NCBI RefSeq assembly: GCF_016756535.1
Contig: NZ_AP023247.1
Location: forward strand, 4,216,501-4,280,500
Length of the DNA stretch: 64,000 nt
Source: Mesorhizobium sp. 131-2-1
GTDB lineage: Bacteria; Pseudomonadota; Alphaproteobacteria; Rhizobiales; Rhizobiaceae
Direction: 5' to 3'
Shown here: in pieces, positions 35,912-45,541 of the stretch
Layout: every line of letters begins with the position of its first letter
Position numbering within the stretch: the first letter of the stretch is position 1
Notes under the pieces: model-generated
What the model saw: the letters and a program-made list of their open reading frames with translations, nothing else
The model's database searches: none
What the model was told of the DNA's origin: nothing
Made by a program: the position numbers and the translations under genes

Positions 35912-36945
35912 GTGGCAGGCCCCTCGGCTAGGATGAGCGAAGCGGTGCGCTGGCTGCGCGAGACGTCGCTGGCAGCCATCTCGCGCAGCATCTTTTCGCC
36001 GGGCTGGCCAAAGGAGCGCAGCGCGTTGGCTGCGGCATAGCGCACGGTCCACACCTCATCGTCCATCAGCCCGGCCAGCGGCGCGGCGAGCGCAGAAAGT
36101 CCGAGCCGGCCGGCGGCGTCGGCGGCGTCGGCGCGCACGTCCAGGTCGTCGTTTGCCATCGCCCGGGCCAGGATCGCTGGCGCGTCGGCGTGCCCGGTCA
36201 GGCCGAGCGCGCGCAGCGCGGCGGCGGCGACCTCGGGCGAGGAATCGCCTGCGGCGTGGGCGAAGAAATCGGCGAAGCGGAAGCCGCCGCTGCGAGCCAG
36301 CGCGTCGATCGCGGCGGCCCGGATGAAGGGCACGGCGTCGGCGCGCGCGGCATGATCCTTGAGCTCCTCGAAGCGCGCCGGCGGGAAGCGCCTGAACAGC
36401 TCGATCAGGCGGCGCGAGCGCTGTGCCGCGACGCCGATCTTGCGCAGCGTGATGCCGAGCGGCGGCAGGCTGCCGAGATCGCAGAGCGCGATCGCGGCGG
36501 CAATCCTGACCTCGCGCGAGCGGTCGCGGTCGAGCGCCGAAAGCAGGCTGGCAATGGCGTTTTCCGATCGCAGCGCCGCCAGCATCTCGGCGGCATGGAT
36601 GCGCTGGGCGCCATTGCCTCGTTCCAGCTGCCTGCCGACCAGGGCCGGCACGCCGCATTCGTTGAAGGCGGCAAGCACGTCGTCATGCTCCTCGCCGCGC
36701 AGCAGCGACAGGAACTCGAAGCCGGCATTCATCGCCACGCCCGCCGGCACGGAAAGGATGGCCGCCTTCAGGGCGTCGCGGTCGCGGTTTTCGGTGAAGG
36801 CGATCAGCGCCGTCAGAAGCTGGCGCCGCTGGTCGGCGTTGGCCGCGCCCCGGCGCTCCTGCAGCACGCGGCGCGCGATCAAAAGCAGCATGATCGCCAG
36901 CGACAAGGCGCTGAGCAGAATGGACATGTCCCAGACCAGCCACAT
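35908..36945 (-). CDS. Membrane-anchored HEAT-repeat protein
   Basis: 345 aa. One N-terminal transmembrane helix (ILLSALSLAIMLLLIARRVL), then a cytoplasmic array of HEAT repeats (AAEMLAALRSENAIASLLSAL, VRIAAAIALCDLG, VRADAADAAGRLG, VRYAAANALRSFG). Such arrays are protein scaffolds. It starts 2 bp after the porin gene stops and overlaps the synthase start by 4 bp, so equal translation with the synthase is expected. I infer that it couples the inner-membrane synthase to other parts; it has no counterpart in the Pga or Bcs systems. Confidence 0.8.
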   Translation of the reverse strand: MWLVWDMSILLSALSLAIMLLLIARRVLQERRGAANADQRRQLLTALIAFTENRDRDALKAAILSVPAGVAMNAGFEFLSLLRGEEHDDVLAAFNECGVPALVGRQLERGNGAQRIHAAEMLAALRSENAIASLLSALDRDRSREVRIAAAIALCDLGSLPPLGITLRKIGVAAQRSRRLIELFRRFPPARFEELKDHAARADAVPFIRAAAIDALARSGGFRFADFFAHAAGDSSPEVAAAALRALGLTGHADAPAILARAMANDDLDVRADAADAAGRLGLSALAAPLAGLMDDEVWTVRYAAANALRSFGQPGEKMLREMAASDVSRSQRTASLILAEGPAT

Positions 36946-36947
36946 GA

Positions 36948-38699
36948 TCAGAACCGCGCGGTCAGACCGAGCCCGAATATGGTCCGGTCGAAGGTCGGGC
37001 GTTGCTCATGCGCGAGGCTGGCGCGCAGCGTCAGCGGGTCGCTGACGTCCCAGGAAAGGCCGCCAAAGACGGTGCGCGTCGGCACCAGCGTGCCGTCGGA
37101 GATTTCGGGCGCGTCGGCGTAACCGCCGAACAGGTTGAAGTGCGGCGTCACGGCAAGGTCGGCGCGCAGCACATAGCCGTCGGCGCGCGTGCCGATATCG
37201 TCCTCGGCATGCACCCAGCGGGCGGACAGCCCAAGCCGGCCATCCAGGATGTAGCCTTGCACCCACGGCGAGATGCTGGTGACGCCGGCATTGGCGAAAT
37301 CGTCGTAGCGGGCATCGATGTTGAGCGAGACCGGGCCGAATTCCTTCGCCGGCGCCACGATCTGCCAGGACGCTCCGGCGCCGATCGAATAGCGCGCCAG
37401 GAAATCGGCGTCAGGTGTCACAGCCGCCAGAGCATAGGCGGAAAAGACGGGTGAGAAAGCCTCGTCGATGCGGCCCTCGACCTGGACGTTGGTGTGGCCG
37501 TAGCGGGTCGCCACGCGGGTGCGGCCGGAAATAGTCGTTGCCGGCGACAGCCGATAGGCAAGGCCGGCCGAACTGTCGGTCCAGTCGCCCAGGCCGTTGC
37601 TGAGATCGCTGACCTCGGTGCCGATATCGAGCCGCCATTTGCGCGGCGGCGGCACGGCCAGCCTCTGCTCGATGTCGGCGGAGCCGGGCTCGATGGCAAG
37701 CGCCTGCTGGTAGGCTTCTCGCGCACCGGCGTCGTCGCCCTCGGCGCGGCGCACATCGCCGATCCCGACCAGTGCCTCGGCATTGCGCGGATCGGCAGCA
37801 AGCACGCGCTGGAAAGCCCCCTCGGCCCGCGTGTAATCCCTTTCGAGCAGGGCGATCCTGGCGTCGAGGTTCAGCGCCTCGACATTGTCCGGCGCCGTGG
37901 CCAGCACCGCATCAACCAGCGTGCGGGCGCGCGGCACGTCGCCCTGCCAGATCGCCAGCCGGACCTTGCCGAGGCGAGCGTCGAGCAGGCCGGGCCTGAT
38001 GGTCAGCGCCTGGTCGAAGAACTGCCCGGCCTCGTCGAAGCGCTGGCCGGAGCCGAGGACAAGGCCAAGGGCGACCAGTATGTCGGTGTTCTTCGGGGCG
38101 ACTCTGAGGGCGCGGCGATAGGCCTGCTCCGCCTCGGGCAGCTTGCCCGCCGCCCGCAATTTGCGGCCCTGCTCGATCAGCCCGGCGACGGGATCCGCCC
38201 GCCGCTGCGGCGCCTTCTTCGCGGCGGTCGCTGGAGCAGGCTTGACCTTGCTGCCGGCGGCGGCCTGCTTTGCCTTGCGGATGGTCTCGACCAGCGCAGC
38301 GGCGTCGGCATTGCCGGGCTCGGCGCCCGCGACCTTCTCGGCCAGCGGCAGCGCCGCATCCAGATTGCCGGAGCGGAACTCGACCTCGGCCAGGCCGAAG
38401 CTGGCATCCTGATAGGCCGGGGCAAGCGAGAGCGCTTTTGAAAACGCCTCGCGCGCGGCCGGCAGATCGTTGCGGCCGAGCTCGGCGAAGCCGAGCTGCA
38501 CCAGCGCATCGGCATTGTCGGGCCTCAGCGCCAGCGCGCGCCTGAGCAGGTCCGCCGCCTCGTCGAAATGCTGGGCCTGCCTCGCCTTGACGCCGGATGC
38601 GTAGAGCTCGTCGACCGTCTGGGCCAATGAGACGCCGGAAGGCGCGGCGATTGCCAGGAACATGCATGCGGCAAGGGCGGCGCGCCGGCTTCGCTTCAT
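36948..38699 (-). CDS. TPR protein with C-terminal outer-membrane barrel (YaiO-like), putative polysaccharide exporter
   Basis: 583 aa. Signal peptide ([21 protein letters not shown]), then about eight TPRs ([52 protein letters not shown]), interrupted by a Lys/Ala-rich linker ([17 protein letters not shown]). From about residue 350 comes a YaiO-type beta-barrel with alternating strands ending [11 protein letters not shown], whose terminal Phe is typical of BAM-inserted proteins. The layout matches PgaA and BcsC, in which a periplasmic TPR stalk feeds polymer to an outer-membrane pore. It overlaps the upstream receiver gene by 4 bp. Confidence 0.85.
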   Translation of the reverse strand: MKRSRRAALAACMFLAIAAPSGVSLAQTVDELYASGVKARQAQHFDEAADLLRRALALRPDNADALVQLGFAELGRNDLPAAREAFSKALSLAPAYQDASFGLAEVEFRSGNLDAALPLAEKVAGAEPGNADAAALVETIRKAKQAAAGSKVKPAPATAAKKAPQRRADPVAGLIEQGRKLRAAGKLPEAEQAYRRALRVAPKNTDILVALGLVLGSGQRFDEAGQFFDQALTIRPGLLDARLGKVRLAIWQGDVPRARTLVDAVLATAPDNVEALNLDARIALLERDYTRAEGAFQRVLAADPRNAEALVGIGDVRRAEGDDAGAREAYQQALAIEPGSADIEQRLAVPPPRKWRLDIGTEVSDLSNGLGDWTDSSAGLAYRLSPATTISGRTRVATRYGHTNVQVEGRIDEAFSPVFSAYALAAVTPDADFLARYSIGAGASWQIVAPAKEFGPVSLNIDARYDDFANAGVTSISPWVQGYILDGRLGLSARWVHAEDDIGTRADGYVLRADLAVTPHFNLFGGYADAPEISDGTLVPTRTVFGGLSWDVSDPLTLRASLAHEQRPTFDRTIFGLGLTARF

Positions 38700-39163
38700 C
38701 CGCGCCTCTTCCGCGCGATCAGGCGCGCAAGCCGCGCCAGCAGCTCTTCGGGGATGAACGGCTTCACCAGATAGTCGTCGGCGCCCTTTTCGAGCGCCGA
38801 GACGATATCCTTTTCGGCTTTGCGCGCGGTCAGCATGACGACCGGGGTTTCCGACAGGGCCGGGTTGCCCTTGATGCGCGCCAGCACCTCGATGCCGTCG
38901 GCCTTCGGCATCATCGCGTCGAGTACGATGATATCGGGCGCGTCCTGCTCCGCCTTGGCGAGGGCTTCGGCCCCGTCGACCGCCTTGATGACCTCGTATC
39001 CCTTCGCCCTCAGCCTGAATTCCATCAGCTCGAGCAGCAGCGGGTCGTCATCGCAGATCAGAATTCTTGCCTTCGCTCCGTCCACCTGTCCTGCTCCGGT
39101 TCCGTCGCCCCCCGGAGTGATCAATCCACGGACCGCCGTCCGCCAAATGTCGTCCACACCCAT
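38696..39163 (-). CDS. Single-domain response regulator (first gene of the polysaccharide operon)
   Basis: 155 aa from the ATG at 39163 (an upstream start at 39211 is possible). A leader of about 35 residues precedes one receiver domain: the acidic pocket [12 protein letters not shown], phosphoacceptor Asp in [13 protein letters not shown], switch Thr in VVMLTARK, Lys in YLVKPF. No output domain. Its stop overlaps the start of the TPR/porin gene (ATGA), so the receiver is made with the export machine and probably acts on it by protein contact rather than on DNA. Confidence 0.85.
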   Translation of the reverse strand: MGVDDIWRTAVRGLITPGGDGTGAGQVDGAKARILICDDDPLLLELMEFRLRAKGYEVIKAVDGAEALAKAEQDAPDIIVLDAMMPKADGIEVLARIKGNPALSETPVVMLTARKAEKDIVSALEKGADDYLVKPFIPEELLARLARLIARKRRG

Positions 39164-39356
39164 AGTTCCGCGCGGGCTCCGCCGCGGGCCCGCCAACAGC
39201 CGTGCGATCATAGATAAAGCCGATTCGCGACGGCCGCATTTCGATACAATCAGTAGATGAATATGAGGGCATGGTATAGGAGCCGTAAACGGCGCCGCAC
39301 AGCTTCCGCGGCAGCTTCCCGCCTATGCCGACCGCGTGGGCATCCGAACCAGCCTG

Positions 39357-39737
39357 TCAGCGCGCGCGCAGCGCCAGCAGCTTGCTGACCTCGCCGGCAA
39401 GCGCCAGCGGGTCGAAGGGCTTGGCGATGACTCCAACCGCTCCCATGGCCAGATAGTGTTCGACCTGATGCGTCTGGGTGCGCGCCGTGATGAAAGCCAC
39501 GGGTATCGATGCCGTGAGCGGTGAAGCGGCCAGCCGCTTCAGCGTTTCCGGCCCGTCCATGTCCGGCATCATCACGTCGAGCAGGATGAGGTTGGGCTGC
39601 CAATCGGCGGCGTCCGCCAACGCTTCGGCGCCCGAAGAGCAGGACCGCACCTCGAACCGGGGCTCGAGCTCCAGCGACATCTGCGCGATTTCGCGGATGT
39701 CGTCCTCGTCATCCACATAAAGGATCCTTGCCGACAT
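39357..39737 (-). CDS. Single-domain response regulator
   Basis: 126 aa from the ATG at 39737, which has GGGAG eight bases upstream; a GTG at 39746 would overlap the kinase stop. Receiver domain with ILYVDDEDD, phosphoacceptor Asp in LILLDVMMPDMDG, Thr in VAFITART and Lys in GVIAKPFDP. No output domain. Cotranscribed with the hybrid kinase (stop 5 bp before this start). Likely a shuttle or phosphate sink in the relay with the nearby HPt protein. Confidence 0.88.
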   Translation of the reverse strand: MSARILYVDDEDDIREIAQMSLELEPRFEVRSCSSGAEALADAADWQPNLILLDVMMPDMDGPETLKRLAASPLTASIPVAFITARTQTHQVEHYLAMGAVGVIAKPFDPLALAGEVSKLLALRAR

Positions 39738-39742
39738 CAACG

Positions 39743-42184
39743 TCACTCCCTTGCTTGCACGGTGGGTCCCGCGGCGTTGCGGGACGCAACCAACATGCGC
39801 CGGACCAGCCTGGCGACATCGATCTCCGACGCCCTGGTCTTGGTCATCATCGCCTGCACCCGGTCGCCGAGTTTCTCGTCCATCTCGGCCGCCGAGAACA
39901 CGATGACTCGGGTCTCCTGCGGCAGATCGATGATGAGGTCCAGCCCCGATCCGTCGGGAAGCGCGATGTCCAGGATGACCAGGTCGAAGCGATGCTTCGC
40001 GATCGCCCGCCGGGCCTCCTGCAGCGTTTTCGCCGAGGCGATCAAGACGTCCGGGCCCAGCCCCGCCGACATCACGGCAAGCACGCCCTCGTCGTCCTCG
40101 ACGTGGAGGATCCTCGGCCTCCGCTCGACCTTGCCGGCGACGATCTTGGCGAGAGCGGCGTGAAGGCGCTTCGCATCCACGGGCTTCTCCAGCCAGTCGA
40201 CGATGCCAACGGCGGTGCCGTTCAGCGAGCGCTTGGCCTCATCGGCGACGGCGGAGATGACGATGACCGAAATGTCGGAATTGACCGGTGACGCCCTGAT
40301 GTCGTGGAAGAGCTTGATGCCGGATTCCCCCGCAAGCTTGATGTCGAGCGTCAGCGCCACATAGTCGCGAGAGCGCAGGAGTGCCATGGCGGTGTCGATG
40401 TCGGGGGCGACGTCGCTGGAAAAGCCTTCCGCATCGAGGAGTGCCGCGATCACCGCCGCGACATCGCTCTCGTCCTCGCAGATGAGAACGCGCAGGCGGC
40501 CATCGCGCGGCCGCGACCGGCGCTCCGTCAAGACCGGCCTCTCCGGCTGCCTTTGCGCTTCGGCAAGGTCGACGTGGAACGAGGTTCCCTTGCCTTCCTC
40601 GGTTTCGAAGGAAACGGCACCGCCCAGCTTTTCCACGATGGTCTTGACGATGCTCAAGCCCAGGCCGGTACCGCCCTGTTTGCGGGTGCTCGACGCGTCC
40701 GCCTGCTCGAACTTGCCGAATATGCGGCTGCGGAATGCCTCGGGAATGCCGGCGCCCTGATCGATCACCGAGATGCGCAGCATGTCGCGATCGCGCCGCT
40801 CGAGTTTCACTGTCACAGTGCCGTCGGCGTCGGAGAACTTGATTGCATTCGACAGCAGGTTGGCCATCACCTGATGCAGGCGATCCTCGTCGATGTTGGC
40901 CTCGGCGCGCGGAGCATCGTCGACCAGGACGATGCGGATCCCGCCGTCGGCCCTATAGTTGGAACTGGCGGCAATGGCCTGTTCCAGCAGGGGGCGGACA
41001 GGCATCTGCCTGATCTTGAAGGCGATCACGCCCGATTCGATCTTCTCCATGTCGAGGATGTCGTTGATGAGAAGAACCAGCCTCTCGCTGTTGTTGTGGG
41101 CGATGTTGATGAGGTTGGCGGCTTTTGGCGGCAGTTCGCCCGCCACGCCGGCCGCGATCAGGCCGAGCGAACCGCGGATCGACGTCAGCGGGGTGCGCAA
41201 TTCGTGGCTGACTGTCGAGATGAAATCGTTCTTGAGCTGGGCATTTCGTTTCTGGTCGGTGATGTCGCGATTGTAGGTTATGACGCCGGCGATCTTGCCG
41301 GCCTCGTCGCGGAACGGCGCCTTCAGCGTGTAGAGCCAGCCCTGCCTGCCGTCCGGGAAGACCGCCGGCTGGTCGATGCGCAGCGTCTGCCCGGCCTCCA
41401 GCGCACCCAACTCGTCCTGCCGGAAGCGCTCGGCCACCTCTTTGGGATAGAAATCGAAATCGGTCTTGCCGATCAATTGCTCGACCGAAGCGGCGCGCAT
41501 CATCTCGGCGGTGGCGGGATTGGCGGCGATGAAGCGGCCCTCGTCATCCTTTATGTTCAGGCAATCCGGCAGCTCGCGAACCATGGCCCGGTAGATCATG
41601 TTGGACATGGCGAGTTCGCGCCGCCGCTCCTGCCGGTCGAGCAGCACGCTGATGATGATGGTGCTGAGGAAGCGGAACACGAGGGACGGGAACGTGCTCT
41701 GCTGCACCATGCCGGCTACGACCTGCGGGGGGATGATCAGGAGTGTGATCAGCCCGGCGAGCGCGACAGACACGCCGAGGCCGAAAACGTCGAAGATGGT
41801 GCGCGTCCGGGCCGTGACGATGTGGTACCAGGCAATGCCGACGATAGCGGTGATAAGGATGCCCACGATCCCGATGCTGACGCCCTGACCGCCAAGATGG
41901 ATGCGATAGGCAATCGAACCGGCGGTGGCGATGACCATTGCCGGCCATCCGCCGAAGAACGCAGCGGCAGCAATAAAGGCGGCGCGCAGATCGACGATGA
42001 AGCCGCCGACGGAGAGCGCCGTCGCCATGGAAATGATCGCGCCCGCGCACATGACCACGCCGAGAACCAGCGACTGCCTCCGCCGCGAGAGACGCCCGGT
42101 GAAATCCGCCACAAGGTCCCAGGCGACCACGAGGATGGAGACCAGGGCAAGATTGGCGAGGAGTGAGTGCCAGATCTCGGGCAT
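39743..42184 (-). CDS. Hybrid sensor histidine kinase (5TM sensor, PAS, HisKA, HATPase, two receivers)
   Basis: 813 aa from the ATG at 42184 with AGGAG upstream. Residues 1-183 form a multi-helix membrane sensor of the 5TM-LYT type. PAS domain at about 195-310 (YRAMVRELPDCLNIKDDEGRF is its start). HisKA phosphoacceptor His327 in TVSHELRTPL. HATPase with NLLSNAIKFSD, DQGAGIP and GGTGLGLSI. Two receivers follow, with Asp in VALTLDIKL and in LVILDIALPDGSG. Phosphate would pass from His327 to the receivers, then through an HPt protein to other receivers; both types of partner are encoded within 8 kb. The input signal is unknown. Confidence 0.9.
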   Translation of the reverse strand: MPEIWHSLLANLALVSILVVAWDLVADFTGRLSRRRQSLVLGVVMCAGAIISMATALSVGGFIVDLRAAFIAAAAFFGGWPAMVIATAGSIAYRIHLGGQGVSIGIVGILITAIVGIAWYHIVTARTRTIFDVFGLGVSVALAGLITLLIIPPQVVAGMVQQSTFPSLVFRFLSTIIISVLLDRQERRRELAMSNMIYRAMVRELPDCLNIKDDEGRFIAANPATAEMMRAASVEQLIGKTDFDFYPKEVAERFRQDELGALEAGQTLRIDQPAVFPDGRQGWLYTLKAPFRDEAGKIAGVITYNRDITDQKRNAQLKNDFISTVSHELRTPLTSIRGSLGLIAAGVAGELPPKAANLINIAHNNSERLVLLINDILDMEKIESGVIAFKIRQMPVRPLLEQAIAASSNYRADGGIRIVLVDDAPRAEANIDEDRLHQVMANLLSNAIKFSDADGTVTVKLERRDRDMLRISVIDQGAGIPEAFRSRIFGKFEQADASSTRKQGGTGLGLSIVKTIVEKLGGAVSFETEEGKGTSFHVDLAEAQRQPERPVLTERRSRPRDGRLRVLICEDESDVAAVIAALLDAEGFSSDVAPDIDTAMALLRSRDYVALTLDIKLAGESGIKLFHDIRASPVNSDISVIVISAVADEAKRSLNGTAVGIVDWLEKPVDAKRLHAALAKIVAGKVERRPRILHVEDDEGVLAVMSAGLGPDVLIASAKTLQEARRAIAKHRFDLVILDIALPDGSGLDLIIDLPQETRVIVFSAAEMDEKLGDRVQAMMTKTRASEIDVARLVRRMLVASRNAAGPTVQARE

Positions 42185-42368
42185 GACTTCCGGCTCCTTT
42201 TTTCCGATAGATACCGGCAAAACCTATCCGAGGTCTAAAGAGCCCACGCAGCGGCCTGAGCGGTAATGGGACACGCCGGAAGGCCGGAATGGCGACGAGG
42301 GACGTCAGGCCGACGCGATCATCGCCCAGCGAACGGGATATGTCGACGATCTCCGATCGCGGATGGCT
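42185..42368. other. Spacer upstream of the hybrid kinase
   Basis: 184 bp between the kinase start and the end of the hydrolase gene. It should hold the kinase promoter, but no convincing -35/-10 pair or operator was seen. Confidence 0.3.
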
Positions 42369-43226
42369 TCAGGCCAGATGGCGGAAGGTCGACGGTGGCT
42401 GCGCCACCCAGGCCTCGATCTGCTGCGTGACGAAGGAAGCCGCCTGGTGATGGATAAAATGGCCGGCGCCAGGCAGCGCCACCACCGAACAGACGTTGTC
42501 GACCTCGCGGAACGTGCCGTCGAAGGCACCGGCCGGAACATAGGGATCGTCGGTTCCGAAGATCGCCAAAGTCGGCGCCCTGACCAAAGGCAAATGACCG
42601 ATATCCGGCACCCTGCCCAGCGGAACATTGGCCCTATAGTAACCCAGCATCGCCTCCGTATCGGATTGTCGAAGCGACGCCACGAGCGCCTGCCTGTCGT
42701 CCTCGTCGGCAACCCAGCTGGCAAGCTCCTCCGGCGTGGGCAGGGCGGCCGCGCCGGCTTCCTGGAAGCGGCGCACGTAACCGAAATATCCGGAGTTGGC
42801 TGGATCGGCTATGGCCCGAAGATAGTTGCGCGGATGGGGAGTGGAGAGAGTTACGAGGTGGCGCACCGCCGACGGCACACGCATGGCCAGCCACCAGGCG
42901 ATGGTTCCACCCCAGTCGTGCCCGACGATCGAAGCCTGGGCGAGTTGTTCTGCCACGAGGATAGACAGCACGTCCTGGACGAGGTTCGGCAGCAGCGCGT
43001 AATGGGCATGTCCTCTCGGCTTGTCGCTTAGCCCAAATCCGCGCAGATCCGGCGCCAGGACCCTGAAGTTGCCGCATAAAGCTTCGATCTGACGGCGCCA
43101 GCCAAGACCATGGTCGGGGAACCCGTGTAGAAAAACGATCGGCGGGCCAGAGCCCGCCGCCATGTAGTGCAACCTAACGTTCCCGTTCGATGCGAACCTG
43201 GACTCGAAAGCCGTAACCGAAGCCAC
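42369..43226 (-). CDS. Alpha/beta hydrolase, epoxide-hydrolase/haloalkane-dehalogenase-like
   Basis: 285 aa, cytoplasmic. HGFPDHGLGWRRQ gives the oxyanion HGxP motif, VGHDWGGTIAWW the nucleophile elbow with Asp rather than Ser (epoxide hydrolase or dehalogenase type), FGTDDPYV the acid, and LPGAGHFIHHQ the catalytic His. The cap region has VRRFQEAGAAALPTPEEL. It may act on epoxides such as those a P450 can make; the cytochrome P450 gene lies about 1.1 kb away on the other strand. Substrate unknown. Confidence 0.8.
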   Translation of the reverse strand: MASVTAFESRFASNGNVRLHYMAAGSGPPIVFLHGFPDHGLGWRRQIEALCGNFRVLAPDLRGFGLSDKPRGHAHYALLPNLVQDVLSILVAEQLAQASIVGHDWGGTIAWWLAMRVPSAVRHLVTLSTPHPRNYLRAIADPANSGYFGYVRRFQEAGAAALPTPEELASWVADEDDRQALVASLRQSDTEAMLGYYRANVPLGRVPDIGHLPLVRAPTLAIFGTDDPYVPAGAFDGTFREVDNVCSVVALPGAGHFIHHQAASFVTQQIEAWVAQPPSTFRHLA

Positions 43227-43244
43227 CCTGACCGGCCGCTGCGA

Positions 43245-44168
43245 TCACATCTTGACTTCGAGGCGCAGGAACGGCCCCTGGAATACCTGATTCTCGTGGT
43301 CCGCATTCACAAGCAGGTTGTGCCACGCCTCGATCTTGTAGCCTGCGGTGAAGGTCGTGTTCGGTATCGGCGTCCAGCTCAAGCCGGCCGACGCATCGAG
43401 GTTCGTGACCGTTTCGCTTGAGCTCTCCCTGAACAGCGTTGCGGAAGCATGCATATCAGGATTTGTTTGCGTGACACTGCCGCCAACACGGTTGGTGCGG
43501 CGACCCCACATAACGGCGCCCGAAACGCTACCCGTCAGACCCCAGTTTTCGCCGACCGGGTAGTAAGCCTCGGCACCAACCCGCGGGCCGATACCCCAGT
43601 ATTCGGACGATCCAATCTTGTCGGCGGAAATGCCCTTGTCGGCAGGATTGTCAGGCGTGAACGTCTCAGAGAAGTCGAATACCTTTTCGTCCGCATGCAC
43701 GAGCCGCAGGCCGCCGAAGAAGCGGATATCGGCCTGCTGTGCCTTGACGTGCTTGCCGACGTCGAAATCGAAAGCCTGGAAGGCGTAGCCGTCGCCGTAA
43801 CGAGCGCTAATGGTACCGTCTGGATCGGTGACAGGCCCCTCGCCAAGAAGGACCGACCGGTGCTTGCCGACATGAAAGGTGCCGGAAAGACGCCAGTCCA
43901 GCTCCGGGGAAATCTGCTTGGTCAACGCGACTGACCCGGAGATGTCGCCGTTGCTGTTGCCCAGCTTGTCGCTGCTGAGCTTGTCGTCCTTGTGGACATT
44001 GTTCCAGAAATAGGCGCCTTCGAACGACATCTTGATGCGCGCATCGATGACCGCCTGGTCCGATGGTTGCGCCTCGGTGGCATGAGCCGTGGCCATGCCT
44101 ATAGTTGTCGCGGAAGCAGCCGATGCCGCCACCGTCGCTAATAGTTTACCCGGTACTTGAGCCCGCAT
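43245..44168 (-). CDS. Outer-membrane beta-barrel protein (Legionella OMP / Lpg1974-like)
   Basis: 307 aa from the ATG at 44168, with GGGG upstream. Signal peptide (MRAQVPGKLLATVAASAASA, then TAHATEAQ). The mature part alternates polar and aromatic strands (KMSFEGAYFWNNV, DIRFFGGLRLVHADEKVF, YWGIGPRVGAEAYYPVGENWGLTGSVSGAVMWG) and ends FLRLEVKM. The GPRVG / W-G-TGSVSGA pattern suits the Lpg1974 family of pore-forming outer-membrane proteins. The last residue is Met, not the usual Phe. It ends 18 bp before the hydrolase gene on the same strand. Confidence 0.6.
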   Translation of the reverse strand: MRAQVPGKLLATVAASAASATTIGMATAHATEAQPSDQAVIDARIKMSFEGAYFWNNVHKDDKLSSDKLGNSNGDISGSVALTKQISPELDWRLSGTFHVGKHRSVLLGEGPVTDPDGTISARYGDGYAFQAFDFDVGKHVKAQQADIRFFGGLRLVHADEKVFDFSETFTPDNPADKGISADKIGSSEYWGIGPRVGAEAYYPVGENWGLTGSVSGAVMWGRRTNRVGGSVTQTNPDMHASATLFRESSSETVTNLDASAGLSWTPIPNTTFTAGYKIEAWHNLLVNADHENQVFQGPFLRLEVKM

Positions 44169-44264
44169 GCTTATCCCCACCCAGATTCTCGCCGGCGTCA
44201 ATATTGCAGAGACTCGGATAACAGCCTATTGCCGAGAGGATGCTCTGGCACTTTGCTGCGCCAG

Positions 44265-44288
44265 TGTCACCTCTTTGCCACAGTGACA
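44265..44288. promoter_or_regulatory. Inverted repeat between the OMP and P450 genes
   Basis: TGTCAC-N12-GTGACA in the 176-bp divergent spacer, with AT-rich sequence (acaaaaaacacaatgag) on its right. Possible operator for one or both divergent genes. No regulator gene is adjacent. Confidence 0.35.
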
Positions 44289-44344
44289 AAAAACACAATG
44301 AGTAGAGAGGGTTAGCGTCGGGCGACAGCCAAAAAGGGGGCTTT

Positions 44345-45541
44345 GTGGACAATCCAGCGCATATCGAAGGCTTTCTGAACAATCTCGCCTACTCCCTCTT
44401 TGCCCAGAGTGGCCAGACCACCCCCGAGCCCCGTGAGATCGGCAATCTCGCTGTCTTCGACCATCCAGACGCGGTCGACAGGATCGCCAAGGCCCCTACC
44501 CTGTTTCGCAAGAACTTCTCGCTGATCTCCGCACTCGGCTTCAGCCGCTTCAACACCAATGACGAGGAGTGGGCGACAAGGCGCTCGATCACGCAGGACA
44601 GTTACCTCACGGCGGCGAAACCCGCCCAAGTGCAAAGCGTGTCCGATATCTTCGCCTCGTGCTTCGCCGAGTGCGAAACGTCCCTGGCCGGTATCCAGGA
44701 AGCGCTGTTCGCTGGCGCTCTGACCATCTTCTACCAGGCGTTCAGACTTGTGGCTGAGCCCCGGCCCACGGCGGTATTGCTTGACCGGACGCGCGACGTG
44801 CTGCGGCGTCTGCAATATTTTTCCTGGGTCACGCCCACCGACGCCGAGCGCAGCCGCGTCATCAGTGACGCCCACGCGGTCATAGCCGACTTCGGAGCGC
44901 AACTGATGGCGGACCCACAATCGGCGGCGGAAATGGGCCGCTTTTCCGAGAAATCAGGCGCGATCGACAGCTTTTCGCCAATCGAAGAGTTCGTGATGAA
45001 CCTGTTCGCGGGCGTTGAAACGACCGTGACGACCGTGTTGTGGGTGATCGACAGGCTCGGCGCCAACCAAAAGGTGCAGGAGCGTATCCACGACGAGATC
45101 GCCGGCGCCAAGGCTGACACGCCGTTCACCGACTGCTTCATCAACGAAACTATGCGGTATTTTCCGCCAATTCCGTTCCTGACGCGCGAGGTGAGCGCCG
45201 ACACGGTCATCGACGGGGTGGCGCTGCAGGCCGGACAACTCATCATGCTGTCCATCGTCGGCGTACACCAGCATCGCGAGTTCTGGGAAAATCCCAGGAC
45301 CTTCGATGCCAGCCGCAAGGAGTTCATCGACAATAGTTTCGACCGTCGCGCCTTCATCCCCTTCCTGACCGGACCGCGCATGTGCGGCGGCGCACGTCTC
45401 GCCCGACTCGAGGTCGAGCAAGCGGTTCGCGCGGTGGTGCGGCAGTTCGTATTCGCCCGCACCGACGACATTATCCGCTTCGACTATGCGCTGGCGTTGC
45501 GCCCGGCGAGCGGCATGGCGGTCACGGTGTCAAGGCGCTGA
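44345..45541 (+). CDS. Cytochrome P450
   Basis: 398 aa from a GTG start. Soluble bacterial P450 length, but the N-terminus is short. I-helix oxygen-activation motif FAGVETTVT (221-229) with an acidic Glu-Thr pair, ExxR at 268-271 (NETMR), PERF-like DNSFDRRAF (329-337), and the heme loop FLTGPRMCGGARL with the thiolate Cys347. The loop has LTGPRMC instead of the common FGxGxHxC, unusual but keeping Cys and the following Gly. No redox partner gene is nearby. Its last 12 bases overlap the end of the converging sulfotransferase gene. Confidence 0.88.
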   Translation: MDNPAHIEGFLNNLAYSLFAQSGQTTPEPREIGNLAVFDHPDAVDRIAKAPTLFRKNFSLISALGFSRFNTNDEEWATRRSITQDSYLTAAKPAQVQSVSDIFASCFAECETSLAGIQEALFAGALTIFYQAFRLVAEPRPTAVLLDRTRDVLRRLQYFSWVTPTDAERSRVISDAHAVIADFGAQLMADPQSAAEMGRFSEKSGAIDSFSPIEEFVMNLFAGVETTVTTVLWVIDRLGANQKVQERIHDEIAGAKADTPFTDCFINETMRYFPPIPFLTREVSADTVIDGVALQAGQLIMLSIVGVHQHREFWENPRTFDASRKEFIDNSFDRRAFIPFLTGPRMCGGARLARLEVEQAVRAVVRQFVFARTDDIIRFDYALALRPASGMAVTVSRR

